From: Anaerolineae bacterium CG2_30_64_16
GTDB taxonomy: Bacteria > Chloroflexota > Anaerolineae > CG2-30-64-16
NCBI GenBank assembly: GCA_001871755.1
Contig: MNXL01000216.1
Location: forward strand, 7,041-18,064
Direction: 5' to 3'
Length of the DNA: 11,024 nt
In this document: positions 1 to 6,101 of the stretch, one piece after another
How positions within the stretch are numbered: the stretch's first letter is position 1
Layout of the letters: each line of letters begins with the position of its first letter
The notes under the pieces: generated by a model
Told to the model about the DNA's origin: nothing
What the model saw: the letters and a program-made list of their open reading frames with translations, nothing else
The model's database searches: none
Translations under genes and position numbers: made by a program

Positions 1-304
1 CCAGTCCGCGCGTCGCCGGCGCCTCGCCCGCGGCCAGATGGCTGGCGACCACCAGGTCAAGGGCCGCGCCGGCCAGCAGTTGCACCTCCGCGGCCGCCCG
101 GTCGAGCGCGGTCTCACCGCCGGTCAGCCCGGCAGCCGCGGCCTCGCGCAGCGCTCGAGAGGCGGGCAACAGGTCTTCGGCTGGCGCAGCGCGTTCCGCA
201 ACGCCCACCCCCCGGGTCGCCGCAGGCGCCAACAACGTTTGCACCCCGGCCACGTACGCGGCAGCCAGTTGACGACGTTCGTACTGCGATCCTGTGTTTG
301 TCAC
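1..304 (-). CDS. Hypothetical Ala-rich protein, N-terminal part only (runs off the window)
   Basis: An open frame of 101 codons starts at GTG 304-302 and runs off the left edge with no stop. The start is well supported: a strong Shine-Dalgarno site (AGGAGGTGA, 316-308 on the minus strand) lies 6 nt upstream. The protein begins MTNTGSQYERRQLAAAYVAG and is very rich in Ala, Leu and Glu. This suggests a soluble helical protein; I see no signal peptide, membrane segment or catalytic motif. I do not recognise the family. The region upstream of its ribosome binding site is an 8-bp tandem repeat (322-400), so its leader or promoter lies in or beyond that repeat. Frame and start are fairly sure; function is unknown. 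Confidence 0.6.
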   Translation of the reverse strand, partial: MTNTGSQYERRQLAAAYVAGVQTLLAPAATRGVGVAERAAPAEDLLPASRALREAAAAGLTGGETALDRAAAEVQLLAGAALDLVVASHLAAGEAPATRGL

Positions 305-321
305 GGGTCACCTCCTGATGG

Positions 322-400
322 TGGATTGGTAGATTGTGGGTTGGTAGATTGGTAGATTGGTAGATTGGTAGGTTGGTAGATTGGTAGATTGGTAGATTGG
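322..400. repeat. 8-bp tandem repeat, about ten units
   Basis: Ten head-to-tail units of TAGATTGG (CCAATCTA on the other strand) fill 79 bp. Six central or right-hand units are exact, three carry one or two substitutions (starting at 322, 337 and 369), and one is 7 bp long (330-336). The array ends 5 bp from the Shine-Dalgarno site of the minus-strand gene at 1-304, so it lies in that gene's leader or promoter. Confidence 0.9.
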
Positions 401-417
401 GTAGACAAGGATATAAG

Positions 418-574
418 GAAACAAGGTAACTGCTCAGCCTGGCACCCATTTAGACCTCCGAGGCCTCATTGTAGCTCATTCAAGCATGAAACACTGGCCA
501 TTTTCGACATTTGCAGTGGACGAAACGGCTATCGAAGACCTCGGAGGTCTGGGCCTGAGCAGTTACGAAACAAG
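418..574. mobile_element. MITE-like element (426-566) with 12-bp terminal inverted repeats and 8-bp target duplication
   Basis: The element begins GTAACTGCTCAG (426-437) and ends with its exact reverse complement CTGAGCAGTTAC (555-566). Both ends are flanked directly by the octamer GAAACAAG (418-425 and 567-574), a perfect target-site duplication. Inside each end is a second perfect inverted repeat, AGACCTCCGAGG (452-463) against 539-550, and each copy lies in a small hairpin. The 141-bp element has no credible ORF, so it must be moved by a transposase in trans. Ends beginning GTAA with 8-bp duplications are typical of the IS66 family; assignment to that family is inference. Confidence 0.8.
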
Positions 575-614
575 TAGACAAGGCGAGGCATCCCCTTGTC
601 ACCTTGTCATCTTG

Positions 615-664
615 TGTAGTATCGCGTGATCTCGTGCCCGTCGGGATCTTGCAGAAAGTCATGC
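615..664. repeat. Left terminal inverted repeat of the IS element
   Basis: Matches the reverse complement of 2039-2088 at 46 of 50 positions. The outer 21 bp and the inner 19 bp are identical, and the four mismatches all fall in the 10 bp between them (636-645). One further outer base (614/2089) also pairs. Confidence 0.9.
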
Positions 665-674
665 CCCGTCCCCC

Positions 675-703
675 TTGAATTGTAGCGGCATAGTCGTTAT
701 CCT
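675..703 (+). promoter_or_regulatory. Possible transposase promoter
   Basis: TTGAAT (675-680) is followed after 17 bp by TATCCT (698-703); each hexamer matches the sigma-70 consensus at four of six positions. Initiation would fall near 710, directly before the AGGAGG at 711-716. This would give a very short leader that lacks the upstream arm of the 687-726 hairpin. It is a weak match, but its position makes regulatory sense. Confidence 0.4.
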
Positions 704-726
704 TACAGCGAGGAGGCGACTATGCC
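687..726 (+). promoter_or_regulatory. Hairpin sequestering the transposase start codon
   Basis: GGCATAGTCG (687-696) pairs perfectly with CGACTATGCC (717-726), giving a 10-bp stem with a 20-nt loop. The ATG (722-724) lies in the 3' arm and the AGGAGG (711-716) at the edge of the loop. In an RNA transcribed through the element from outside, the start codon would be base-paired. Such a structure is known in principle from IS10 and IS50, where it blocks transposase translation from read-through transcripts. That role here is inferred. Confidence 0.65.
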
Positions 727-2044
727 AGCGACACGAACTACGACTATACAGCAGAGACAACGGATCATGGAGTTAGTGCAAGCCGGGCACTCGTACACCG
801 AGATGGCCCAGATGTTGGGCCTTTCGTACTGGACCATCCGCAAGTGGTCTCGCCGCACGCGCCACGGTGATCTGGCCCAGTTGGTTTCGCCGATCGGCCG
901 GCCCCACTGCGGGCCGCTGGCGAAGGCGCATCCGCTTATTCGCTATCTGGTGCTGCGCTGGAAGCGCCAGCACCCAGCCTGGGGCGCCGGCTACATTGTG
1001 TGGCGCCTGGGGCGCCAGCCGAGTCTGCAAGATGTGCCCCTGCCGAACCCCGGTACGGTCTGGCGTTACTGGCGCAGCTTCGGTGACCGCTTGTTGAAGC
1101 GGCGCCACGCCAAGCCGCCCGTCAAGGCACAGCCGGCACGCCAGGTGCATGGCCTGTGGCAGCTCGACTTCAAGGAATCGGTGGACGTGCCCGGCGTGGG
1201 GCCGACCACGTTCAGTCAAGCCCGCGATGCGGTGGGGCGGGCCACGGTCTTGCATCGCATCCACCCAGCCGAGCACGCTGACGAACGCATCGTCAAGCTC
1301 ACCACCGAACAGGTGCAAGCCGATTGTCGGATCGCCTTTAGCGAATGGGGGCTGCCGGATGCCATCCAGACTGACCACGCCTCCCTCTTTGTCGATGATG
1401 ATCCGTCGCCTTTCCCCACGCGGCTCAGTTTGTGGTGGATCGGGTTAGGTATCGAGCCACGCCTGATTCGCCACTCGCCCCGGGAGAACGGCGGTGTCGA
1501 ACGCGCCCATCGCACACTGGGCGAACGCACCTTATCAGGTAGTACGTTCCAGGATGGGCCCCAACTCCAAGCGCAGGTGGACGCTGATTGGGATGAACTG
1601 AACAGCCAGTGCCCGTCACGTGCGCGGGGGTGCCATGGCCGCCCGCCGTTGGTGGCTCATCCCGAACTGCGCTGGCCCAGACGACTCTACGACCCGGCGT
1701 ATGAGTTGGAACTGTTCGACCTCCAACGCATCGATGCCTATCTCAAGCCGCTCACCTGGACCCGCAAAGTCAACTCGCATGGCCGCCTCTCGTTGGGCAA
1801 CCAACGCTATGGCTTGGGGCGCGCGTGGGCGGGCAAGTCGGTCAGCATCCGCTTTGCGCCGGACCAGCGCGCTTTCGTCTTCACGGATCTCGCCGCGCAG
1901 CCAGGCAAACCAGTCACCCGACCGGCTAAGGGTTTATCCAAAGCCGAAATCATCGGCGCCATCGCGGTACCGGTCTCAGCTCGTCCACTCCAGTTGCCGT
2001 TGTTAATGTGCTATCCCGACGAGCAAGGACAAGTCGCGGCATGA
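722..2044 (+). CDS. IS481-like DDE transposase, 440 aa
   Basis: This enzyme cuts and joins the ends of the IS element. The N-terminus (about residues 15-45) is a helix-turn-helix of the Hin/IS481 type. A linker follows, and then an integrase core (rve, RNase H fold) with candidate catalytic residues D149 in WQLDFKE, D218 in QTDHA and E260 in ENGGVER. The second-to-third spacing of about 41 is slightly longer than the usual 35. The C-terminal part resembles the beta-barrel tail of such transposases. The ATG has AGGAGG 5 nt upstream. The gene is full length with no frameshift, and its TGA is inside the right terminal repeat. It is convergent with lgt, 49 bp apart. Transposase identity is very sure; the exact family is moderately sure. 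Confidence 0.92.
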   Translation: MPATRTTTIQQRQRIMELVQAGHSYTEMAQMLGLSYWTIRKWSRRTRHGDLAQLVSPIGRPHCGPLAKAHPLIRYLVLRWKRQHPAWGAGYIVWRLGRQPSLQDVPLPNPGTVWRYWRSFGDRLLKRRHAKPPVKAQPARQVHGLWQLDFKESVDVPGVGPTTFSQARDAVGRATVLHRIHPAEHADERIVKLTTEQVQADCRIAFSEWGLPDAIQTDHASLFVDDDPSPFPTRLSLWWIGLGIEPRLIRHSPRENGGVERAHRTLGERTLSGSTFQDGPQLQAQVDADWDELNSQCPSRARGCHGRPPLVAHPELRWPRRLYDPAYELELFDLQRIDAYLKPLTWTRKVNSHGRLSLGNQRYGLGRAWAGKSVSIRFAPDQRAFVFTDLAAQPGKPVTRPAKGLSKAEIIGAIAVPVSARPLQLPLLMCYPDEQGQVAA

Positions 2045-2088
2045 CTTTCTGCAAGATCCGGAGAGGTACGAGATCACGCGATACTACA
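2039..2088. repeat. Right terminal inverted repeat of the IS element
   Basis: Reverse complement of the left repeat (615-664), 46 of 50 positions matching. It contains the last codons and the stop of the transposase gene. Confidence 0.9.
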
Positions 2089-2093
2089 CCCTG

Positions 2094-2963
2094 TCACCCC
2101 GCCACCGGCCGCGGCCGGCGGTGGTTGAGGAACAAGCCCACCGCGCCGATGAGGATGCCGATCAGGGCGATCCATTGCGCGGTGGCCAGGCTACCCATAC
2201 GCCAGGCGTCGGGCCGGAACATCTCGACCCAGAACCGCCCGACCGGGTACCAGATCAGGTAGAACAGGAAGATGTCCCCGTCGCGCAGCCAGCCCTTGAA
2301 ACGCCGGCCGGCCCACCAAAAGAGGACGAAGCCGACGATGTTCCAGGACATCTCGTAGTAGAAGGTGGGGTGAAAGCCGTGGGTGGCGTACCAATCCCTG
2401 GCGGCCTGCGTCAGCCGGTCGGGCAGCCCACACGCCAGCGGGGAGCCGGTCGGCTCCTGGCACGGATAAACCGGGTTGATGTGGAATGCCCACGCCTGTT
2501 CGGCGGGCGGTCCGTACAACTCCTGGTTGATCCGGTTGCCCAACCGGCCGACGGCCTGCGCCAGCAGCAGGCCCGGAGTGGGGATGTCCAGCCAGCGCAG
2601 CAGGTTGAGTTTGGCGATCCGCGTATAGGCCACGATGGCGACCACGCCACCAGCCACCGCGCCGTAGATGCCCAGCCCGCGGAACCCGCCGTGCCAGAAC
2701 GCGATGATCTCGATGGGATGTTCGCGATAGTAGGCCCAACCGGCGAAGTTGCCCGCCGGCGTCGAAAAGACGTGGTAGAGCCGGGCGCCGATGATGCCCA
2801 GGATCAACGCCCAGGTCAGCACGTTCCAGACGTGTTCGGGGTCTTCCCCGCGGCGCGCGGCCTCCTTCGTGGACAGCCAGGCGGCCAACACCGCGCCGCC
2901 GACGATCAACAGGCCGTACCAGTGGACCTGGAAGGGGCCGAGTTTGAGTAAGATGGGATTCAT
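2094..2963 (-). CDS. lgt: Prolipoprotein diacylglyceryl transferase, 289 aa
   Basis: Lgt transfers diacylglycerol from phosphatidylglycerol to the lipobox cysteine of prolipoproteins, the first step of lipoprotein maturation in the inner membrane. The family signatures are all visible: HGGFRGLGIYGA (91-102), GRLGNRINQELYG (139-151, including the essential Arg140 and Asn143), HPTFYYE (198-204) and GRFWVEMFRPD (242-252, with Arg243, Glu247 and Arg250). About seven hydrophobic helices alternate with loops. The length is normal for Lgt. A periplasmic-type loop holds two cysteines (168 and 178) that could form a disulfide. The ATG has AAGGAG 7 nt upstream, and a strong promoter lies at 3047-3076. 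The IS element ends 5 bp after the stop, so any native terminator has probably been displaced. Confidence 0.96.
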   Translation of the reverse strand: MNPILLKLGPFQVHWYGLLIVGGAVLAAWLSTKEAARRGEDPEHVWNVLTWALILGIIGARLYHVFSTPAGNFAGWAYYREHPIEIIAFWHGGFRGLGIYGAVAGGVVAIVAYTRIAKLNLLRWLDIPTPGLLLAQAVGRLGNRINQELYGPPAEQAWAFHINPVYPCQEPTGSPLACGLPDRLTQAARDWYATHGFHPTFYYEMSWNIVGFVLFWWAGRRFKGWLRDGDIFLFYLIWYPVGRFWVEMFRPDAWRMGSLATAQWIALIGILIGAVGLFLNHRRPRPVAG

Positions 2964-3046
2964 GAAGACGCTCCTTAGTCATTGCGAGTTTGCAGGGCGC
3001 GCAGTGCAACCGATTGCCCGGGTCCTTCATCCTTCAGGGTATGCGC

Positions 3047-3076
3047 ATTATAGTCCAGGACGTTGTCCCGGTGCAA
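3047..3076 (-). promoter_or_regulatory. Promoter of lgt
   Basis: On the minus strand TTGCAC (3076-3071) is followed after 18 bp by a perfect TATAAT (3052-3047). Transcription would start near 3040, giving a leader of about 77 nt before the lgt ATG. Confidence 0.7.
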
Positions 3077-3121
3077 GTGTGGCTTGTCCACAATCCAGGT
3101 TGCCGTGGCCGCCGTTCGACA

Positions 3122-3199
3122 GGCTCTTCTGAGCCGTTCAGAAGAGCTGCTCAGAAGAGCCGCTCACGATGCAGTCTCCTGACCGAGCCATCGTGAGCG
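3122..3199. repeat. Two stacked inverted repeats between divergent promoters
   Basis: GGCTCTTCTGAGC (3122-3134) is the exact reverse complement of 3149-3161. A second pair, CGCTCACGATG (3161-3171) against 3189-3199, follows at once. A direct copy, CAGAAGAGC (3139-3147 and 3152-3160), means the first arm can pair either with the near copy (10 bp, 5-nt loop) or with the far one (13 bp, 14-nt loop). There is no T-tract, and the site lies upstream of both flanking genes, so it is not an ordinary terminator. An operator or an intergenic palindromic repeat are both possible. Confidence 0.7.
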
Positions 3200-3222
3200 A
3201 TGCCAACCTCGTGATCGCGGGC

Positions 3223-3251
3223 TTGCCCATCCTGGATAATTGGCGTACAAT
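3223..3251 (+). promoter_or_regulatory. Promoter of the homocysteine methyltransferase / PfkB operon
   Basis: TTGCCC (3223-3228) is followed after 17 bp by TACAAT (3246-3251). Transcription would start near 3258 and leave a leader of about 87 nt. Confidence 0.6.
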
Positions 3252-3276
3252 CTCCAGTCATGGCAACAGCTACGAT

Positions 3277-3325
3277 GATGTCGCGCAACCTTCAAACGCC
3301 AGCCGACTCATCCGCTGGCGACGTC
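3277..3325 (+). promoter_or_regulatory. Possible structured 5' leader
   Basis: CGCCAGC (3297-3303) pairs with GCTGGCG (3314-3320) around a 10-nt loop. An outer short stem (3277-3281 with 3321-3325, one G-U pair) could close it. I could not match it to a known SAM, SAH or cobalamin riboswitch. It may be no more than a GC-rich hairpin. Confidence 0.25.
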
Positions 3326-3344
3326 GCATCAGAGGGAGGATGGC

Positions 3345-4223
3345 ATGGACAAGCTGATCGAGTTCTTGAGCACACGGCCCTTTGTCCTGGGTGACGGTGC
3401 GATGGGCACGATGCTGCACGCGGCCGGATTGGAGTCGGGCGCGCCCGAGGCCTGGAACGTCGAGCGCCCCGACGTGATCCGCGGGATCTATCAGGCCTAC
3501 GTGGACGCGGGCGCGCAGGTGATCACCACTAACACCTTCGGCGGCACGCGCTACCGGCTGGATGGGCATGGCCAGGCAGGTCGCGTGGCGGAGCTCAACC
3601 GCGCGGGGGCCGCGCTCGCGCGATCCGTGGCGGACGCGGCCGGCCATCCGGTGCTGGTGGCCGGCGACATCGGCCCGACCGGAGAGCTGTTCGAGCCGCT
3701 GGGGACGCTGACCGCGGCCGACGCGCGGGCGGCTTTTGCCGAACAGGCCGCGACGTTGGCCGCCGGCGGCGTGGACTTCTTTCTGATCGAGACGATGAGC
3801 GCGCTGGAAGAGGTGCAGGCCGCGGTAGAGGGCATTCGCACAGCCTCCGATCTGCCCATCGCGGCCACCATGACCTTCGACACGCACCTGCGCACCATGA
3901 TGGGGGTCAAGCCAACGCAGGCGGTGCAGGCGCTCTACGACCTGGGGCTGCGGGTGATCGGCGCGAACTGCGGCAATGGCCCGGCCGAGACCGAACAGAT
4001 CATCGCCCAGATGGTGGCGGTCAAGCCGACCGACGTCTACCTGGTCGCCCAGTCCAACGCCGGCCTGCCCAAAGTCGGCCCCGACGACACCATCCATTTC
4101 GACGGCACGCCCGAGATCATGGCGGTCTACGCGCGCAAGATGCGAGAGTTGGGCGTGCACTACATCGGCGGCTGCTGCGGCACCACCCCGGCGCACATCG
4201 CGGCGATGCGGGAGGCGTTGTAA
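3345..4223 (+). CDS. Homocysteine S-methyltransferase family protein, 292 aa
   Basis: This is a single-domain member of the zinc-dependent methyltransferase barrel also found as the N-terminal domain of MetH and in BHMT. It should activate a thiol, probably homocysteine, for methyl transfer. Visible are GDGAMGT (16-22), TNTFGG (62-67), GDIGPTGE (108-115) and the three zinc ligands Cys209 (GANCGNGP) and Cys277-Cys278 (GGCCGTTP). All key residues are present and the length fits a stand-alone domain of about 290-310 aa. No cobalamin-binding domain is attached, so the methyl donor (SMM, betaine or a corrinoid protein) cannot be told. AGGGAGG lies 5 nt before the chosen ATG. It is probably cotranscribed with the kinase 56 nt downstream. 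Confidence 0.9.
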   Translation: MDKLIEFLSTRPFVLGDGAMGTMLHAAGLESGAPEAWNVERPDVIRGIYQAYVDAGAQVITTNTFGGTRYRLDGHGQAGRVAELNRAGAALARSVADAAGHPVLVAGDIGPTGELFEPLGTLTAADARAAFAEQAATLAAGGVDFFLIETMSALEEVQAAVEGIRTASDLPIAATMTFDTHLRTMMGVKPTQAVQALYDLGLRVIGANCGNGPAETEQIIAQMVAVKPTDVYLVAQSNAGLPKVGPDDTIHFDGTPEIMAVYARKMRELGVHYIGGCCGTTPAHIAAMREAL

Positions 4224-4279
4224 ATCGCATATTTTTCCAACGTGCCGCATTTCAAAATCCAGGTATGAGGAGGCCATCG

Positions 4280-5464
4280 TTGGCTGAACGACTTAGCGCA
4301 ATCGTCGCCGGGCATCTGTGCCTCGATATCATTCCGCGCATCGTGGGCATCACACCGGAGGCGTTTCGGGCCTCTTTTGTGCCGGGACATCTGATCGATG
4401 TCGGGCCGGTGGCGCTTTCCACGGGCGGTCCGGTATCCAACACCGGCCTGGCGTTGCATCGACTGGGCATTCCCACGCAGTTGATGGGCAAGATCGGCGA
4501 CGATTTGTTCGGTCAGGCGGTCAGGGAGCTCGTGGCGGGACACGATCCGCGCCTGGCTGATGACATGGTCGTCGATCCGCAGATCAACACTTCGTACACC
4601 GTCGTCATCAATCCGCCCGGCGTCGATCGCATCTTCTTGCATTGTCCCGGCGCGAACGATACATTTAGCGCCGACGATGTGCGGTATGACCTGCTGGCCG
4701 ATGTCGGCCTTTTCCACTTCGGCTATCCGCCCCTGATGAAGCTGATGTACGCCGACGGCGGCACGCAGTTATCGTCGCTCTATCGCCGCGCCAAGACGAC
4801 CGGCGTAACCACGTCGCTGGACATGGCTTTCCCCGGCAGCTCTTCGGTTGACGCCCCGTGGCGGCGCATCCTGGCGCTGACGCTGCCCAACGTCGACATC
4901 TTTCTGCCCAGCATCGAGGAGATCCTCGTTATGTTGCGCCGCGAGACTTATGAGCGCATGCGACGGGAAGCTCCGGAAGGCGACATCCTGCCCGCTGTCA
5001 CGCCGGAACTGCTTTTTGATATCAGCAGTGAACTGGTGGCAATGGGCGCCAAAATTGTGGGCCTGAAACTGGGCTACCAAGGCTTCTACCTGCGCACCGC
5101 CGGCCGATCGGCGTTGATGGATCTGGGGCGCGCCCGGCCGGCGGACATCGGAGTCTGGGCTGACCGGGAGTTGTGGGCGCCTTGTTTCCAGGTCGATGTG
5201 GTCGGCACGGCCGGCTCGGGTGATGCGACCATCGCCGGCTTTCTGGCCTCGCTCCTGCGCGATATGACGCCGGAAGAGACCGTAAACGCCGCAGTGGCGG
5301 TCGGCGCCTGCAATGTGGAGGCCGCTGATACCTTGAGCGGCGTGCGATCGTGGGAAGAGACGCTGGGACGCCTGGGCGCCGGCTGGCCGCGGCATGAGCT
5401 GCATCTGGAAGTGTCCGGCTGGCGGTTCGACGCGCAGCATGGATTGTGGATCGGGAGGAGATAG
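4280..5464 (+). CDS. PfkB-family carbohydrate/nucleoside kinase, 394 aa
   Basis: This should be a ribokinase-fold kinase that phosphorylates a sugar or nucleoside; the substrate cannot be read from sequence. PfkB features are visible: GGPVSNTGLALHRLG (49-63), KIGDDLFGQ (71-79), NVDIFLPSIEE (204-214), AKIVGLKLG (257-265) and the anion-hole/catalytic motif GTAGSGDA with Asp315. The final block (GACNVEAADTLSG, 342-354) is also typical. At 394 aa it is longer than the usual 300-330, with extra residues around 219-255 and 275-300. I chose TTG 4280 because AGGAGG (4268-4273) lies 6 nt before it; the in-frame ATG at 4265 has no ribosome binding site and would put that site inside the gene. It follows the methyltransferase gene in the same direction. 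Confidence 0.88.
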   Translation: MAERLSAIVAGHLCLDIIPRIVGITPEAFRASFVPGHLIDVGPVALSTGGPVSNTGLALHRLGIPTQLMGKIGDDLFGQAVRELVAGHDPRLADDMVVDPQINTSYTVVINPPGVDRIFLHCPGANDTFSADDVRYDLLADVGLFHFGYPPLMKLMYADGGTQLSSLYRRAKTTGVTTSLDMAFPGSSSVDAPWRRILALTLPNVDIFLPSIEEILVMLRRETYERMRREAPEGDILPAVTPELLFDISSELVAMGAKIVGLKLGYQGFYLRTAGRSALMDLGRARPADIGVWADRELWAPCFQVDVVGTAGSGDATIAGFLASLLRDMTPEETVNAAVAVGACNVEAADTLSGVRSWEETLGRLGAGWPRHELHLEVSGWRFDAQHGLWIGRR

Positions 5465-5655
5465 TTGATGCCGCTGCCCCCCGTGCGCGCATTCTCGGCA
5501 AGGCGCTTCTCTTCAGGCGTGGCCAGGTATTCGGCAAGCGCCGCTTCTGTGGTGCAAGCACGACCGGGGCAGGCCTGGATCGCCAACCCCGACTGCCGCG
5601 CCACGGAGAAGTTGGACAGCACCGTATTGTCCAGGAGGACCAGTGTCTCTGTCAT
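5465..5655 (-). pseudogene. Truncated PIN-domain toxin gene
   Basis: The ATG (5655-5653) overlaps the antitoxin stop as ATGA, the coupling typical of toxin-antitoxin operons. About 62 residues look like a PIN-type toxin N-terminus: LVLLDNTVLSNF (with the first acidic residue), then PGRACTTEAALAEYL. After TPEEKRLAENARTGG, at about 5465, the frame continues to 5086, but only as the antisense of the PfkB kinase gene and with low-complexity Ser/Arg/Pro/Ala composition. The later acidic residues needed for RNase activity are therefore missing. I read this as a toxin gene that lost roughly its last 100 codons by rearrangement, so the product is expected to be inactive. Confidence 0.7.
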
Positions 5656-6101
5656 CCTGCCTGCCCGTCGCGCAACTGTCTGAGCGTCTCCACCTCAGCC
5701 AGCGCCTCCTCGATAGTGGCCGGGCCGAGGCGCAACGGCACGTCCAACCGCACGAAACGCATTCGCAGGTCGAAGCTGGGCAGGTTGAGCAACTCGGCAG
5801 CCCGGCTCAGGCTGATGGCATCGGCCAGATAGTGCGCCAGCACGAGATCGTAACGCGCCTGGAGATCGCGGGTCGCCTCGGCCGCTGCATCGGTCAGGCC
5901 AGCGTCCATATCAATCTGTGGCGGCCGCGCGTGATACCGCATCACGGCGCGTAGGATCAAGTAGTCCACGATGTCAATGATCGCCACCTCGGCCTTGCCG
6001 TGACTCTCGATCAAGGCCGTTTGCCCGCGCATGACGGTGTTGATCACCTCACGCGTGTTGCGCGCCAGCTCCGTCTTGCGAATGCGCCGGATGGATTCTA
6101 T
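5652..6101 (-). CDS. Phd/YefM-type antitoxin with UPF0175-like C-terminus, apparent ATA start
   Basis: This is the antitoxin partner of the PIN gene directly downstream (ATGA overlap). It should bind its own promoter and neutralise the toxin. Read from 6101, the N-terminus is ESIRRIRKTELARNTREV followed by GQTALIESHGKAEVAIIDI, a classic Phd/YefM DNA-binding fold. The C-terminal part has LADAISLSRAAELLNLPS, which resembles the UPF0175 antitoxin motif. A perfect GGAGGTGA (6113-6106) lies at normal distance from codon 6101-6099, but that codon is ATA. No in-frame ATG, GTG or TTG exists between the upstream stop (6143-6141) and GTG 6047. Translation therefore uses ATA poorly, or starts at GTG 6047 and loses 18 residues of the DNA-binding part. 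Its toxin is truncated, so the module is probably decaying. Confidence 0.75.
   Translation of the reverse strand: MESIRRIRKTELARNTREVINTVMRGQTALIESHGKAEVAIIDIVDYLILRAVMRYHARPPQIDMDAGLTDAAAEATRDLQARYDLVLAHYLADAISLSRAAELLNLPSFDLRMRFVRLDVPLRLGPATIEEALAEVETLRQLRDGQAG

Larger units (their letters stand above)
615..2088 (+). mobile_element. IS481-like insertion sequence with about 50-bp terminal inverted repeats
   Basis: A 1474-bp element is bounded by long inverted repeats that begin TGTAGTATCGCG and holds a single transposase gene (722-2044) whose stop lies inside the right repeat. I see no convincing target duplication: the flanks are ...TCATCTTG on the left and CCCTGTCA... on the right. The right end lies 5 bp from the lgt stop codon, so the insertion is just downstream of lgt and convergent with it, and it leaves the lgt reading frame intact. 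The intact transposase suggests the element may still be active. Family assignment rests on the transposase layout. Confidence 0.85.

Noticed and set aside
322..400. CRISPR-like array
   Set aside because: The units are 8 bp, head to tail, with no spacers; this is a simple tandem repeat.
2121..2951. Long plus-strand ORF of 276 aa opposite lgt
   Set aside because: It is the antisense shadow of a clear lgt gene; it has a long open frame only because of high GC.
3258..3344. SAM, SAH or cobalamin riboswitch before the methyltransferase
   Set aside because: There is a hairpin, but none of the conserved core motifs of those classes could be found, and the leader is short.
4265..5464. Kinase starting at ATG 4265
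   Set aside because: No ribosome binding site lies before this ATG, while AGGAGG lies just after it at the right distance from TTG 4280.
5086..5655. Full-length 189-aa PIN protein on the minus strand
   Set aside because: Only the first about 62 residues look like a PIN protein. The rest is the antisense of the kinase gene with low-complexity composition.
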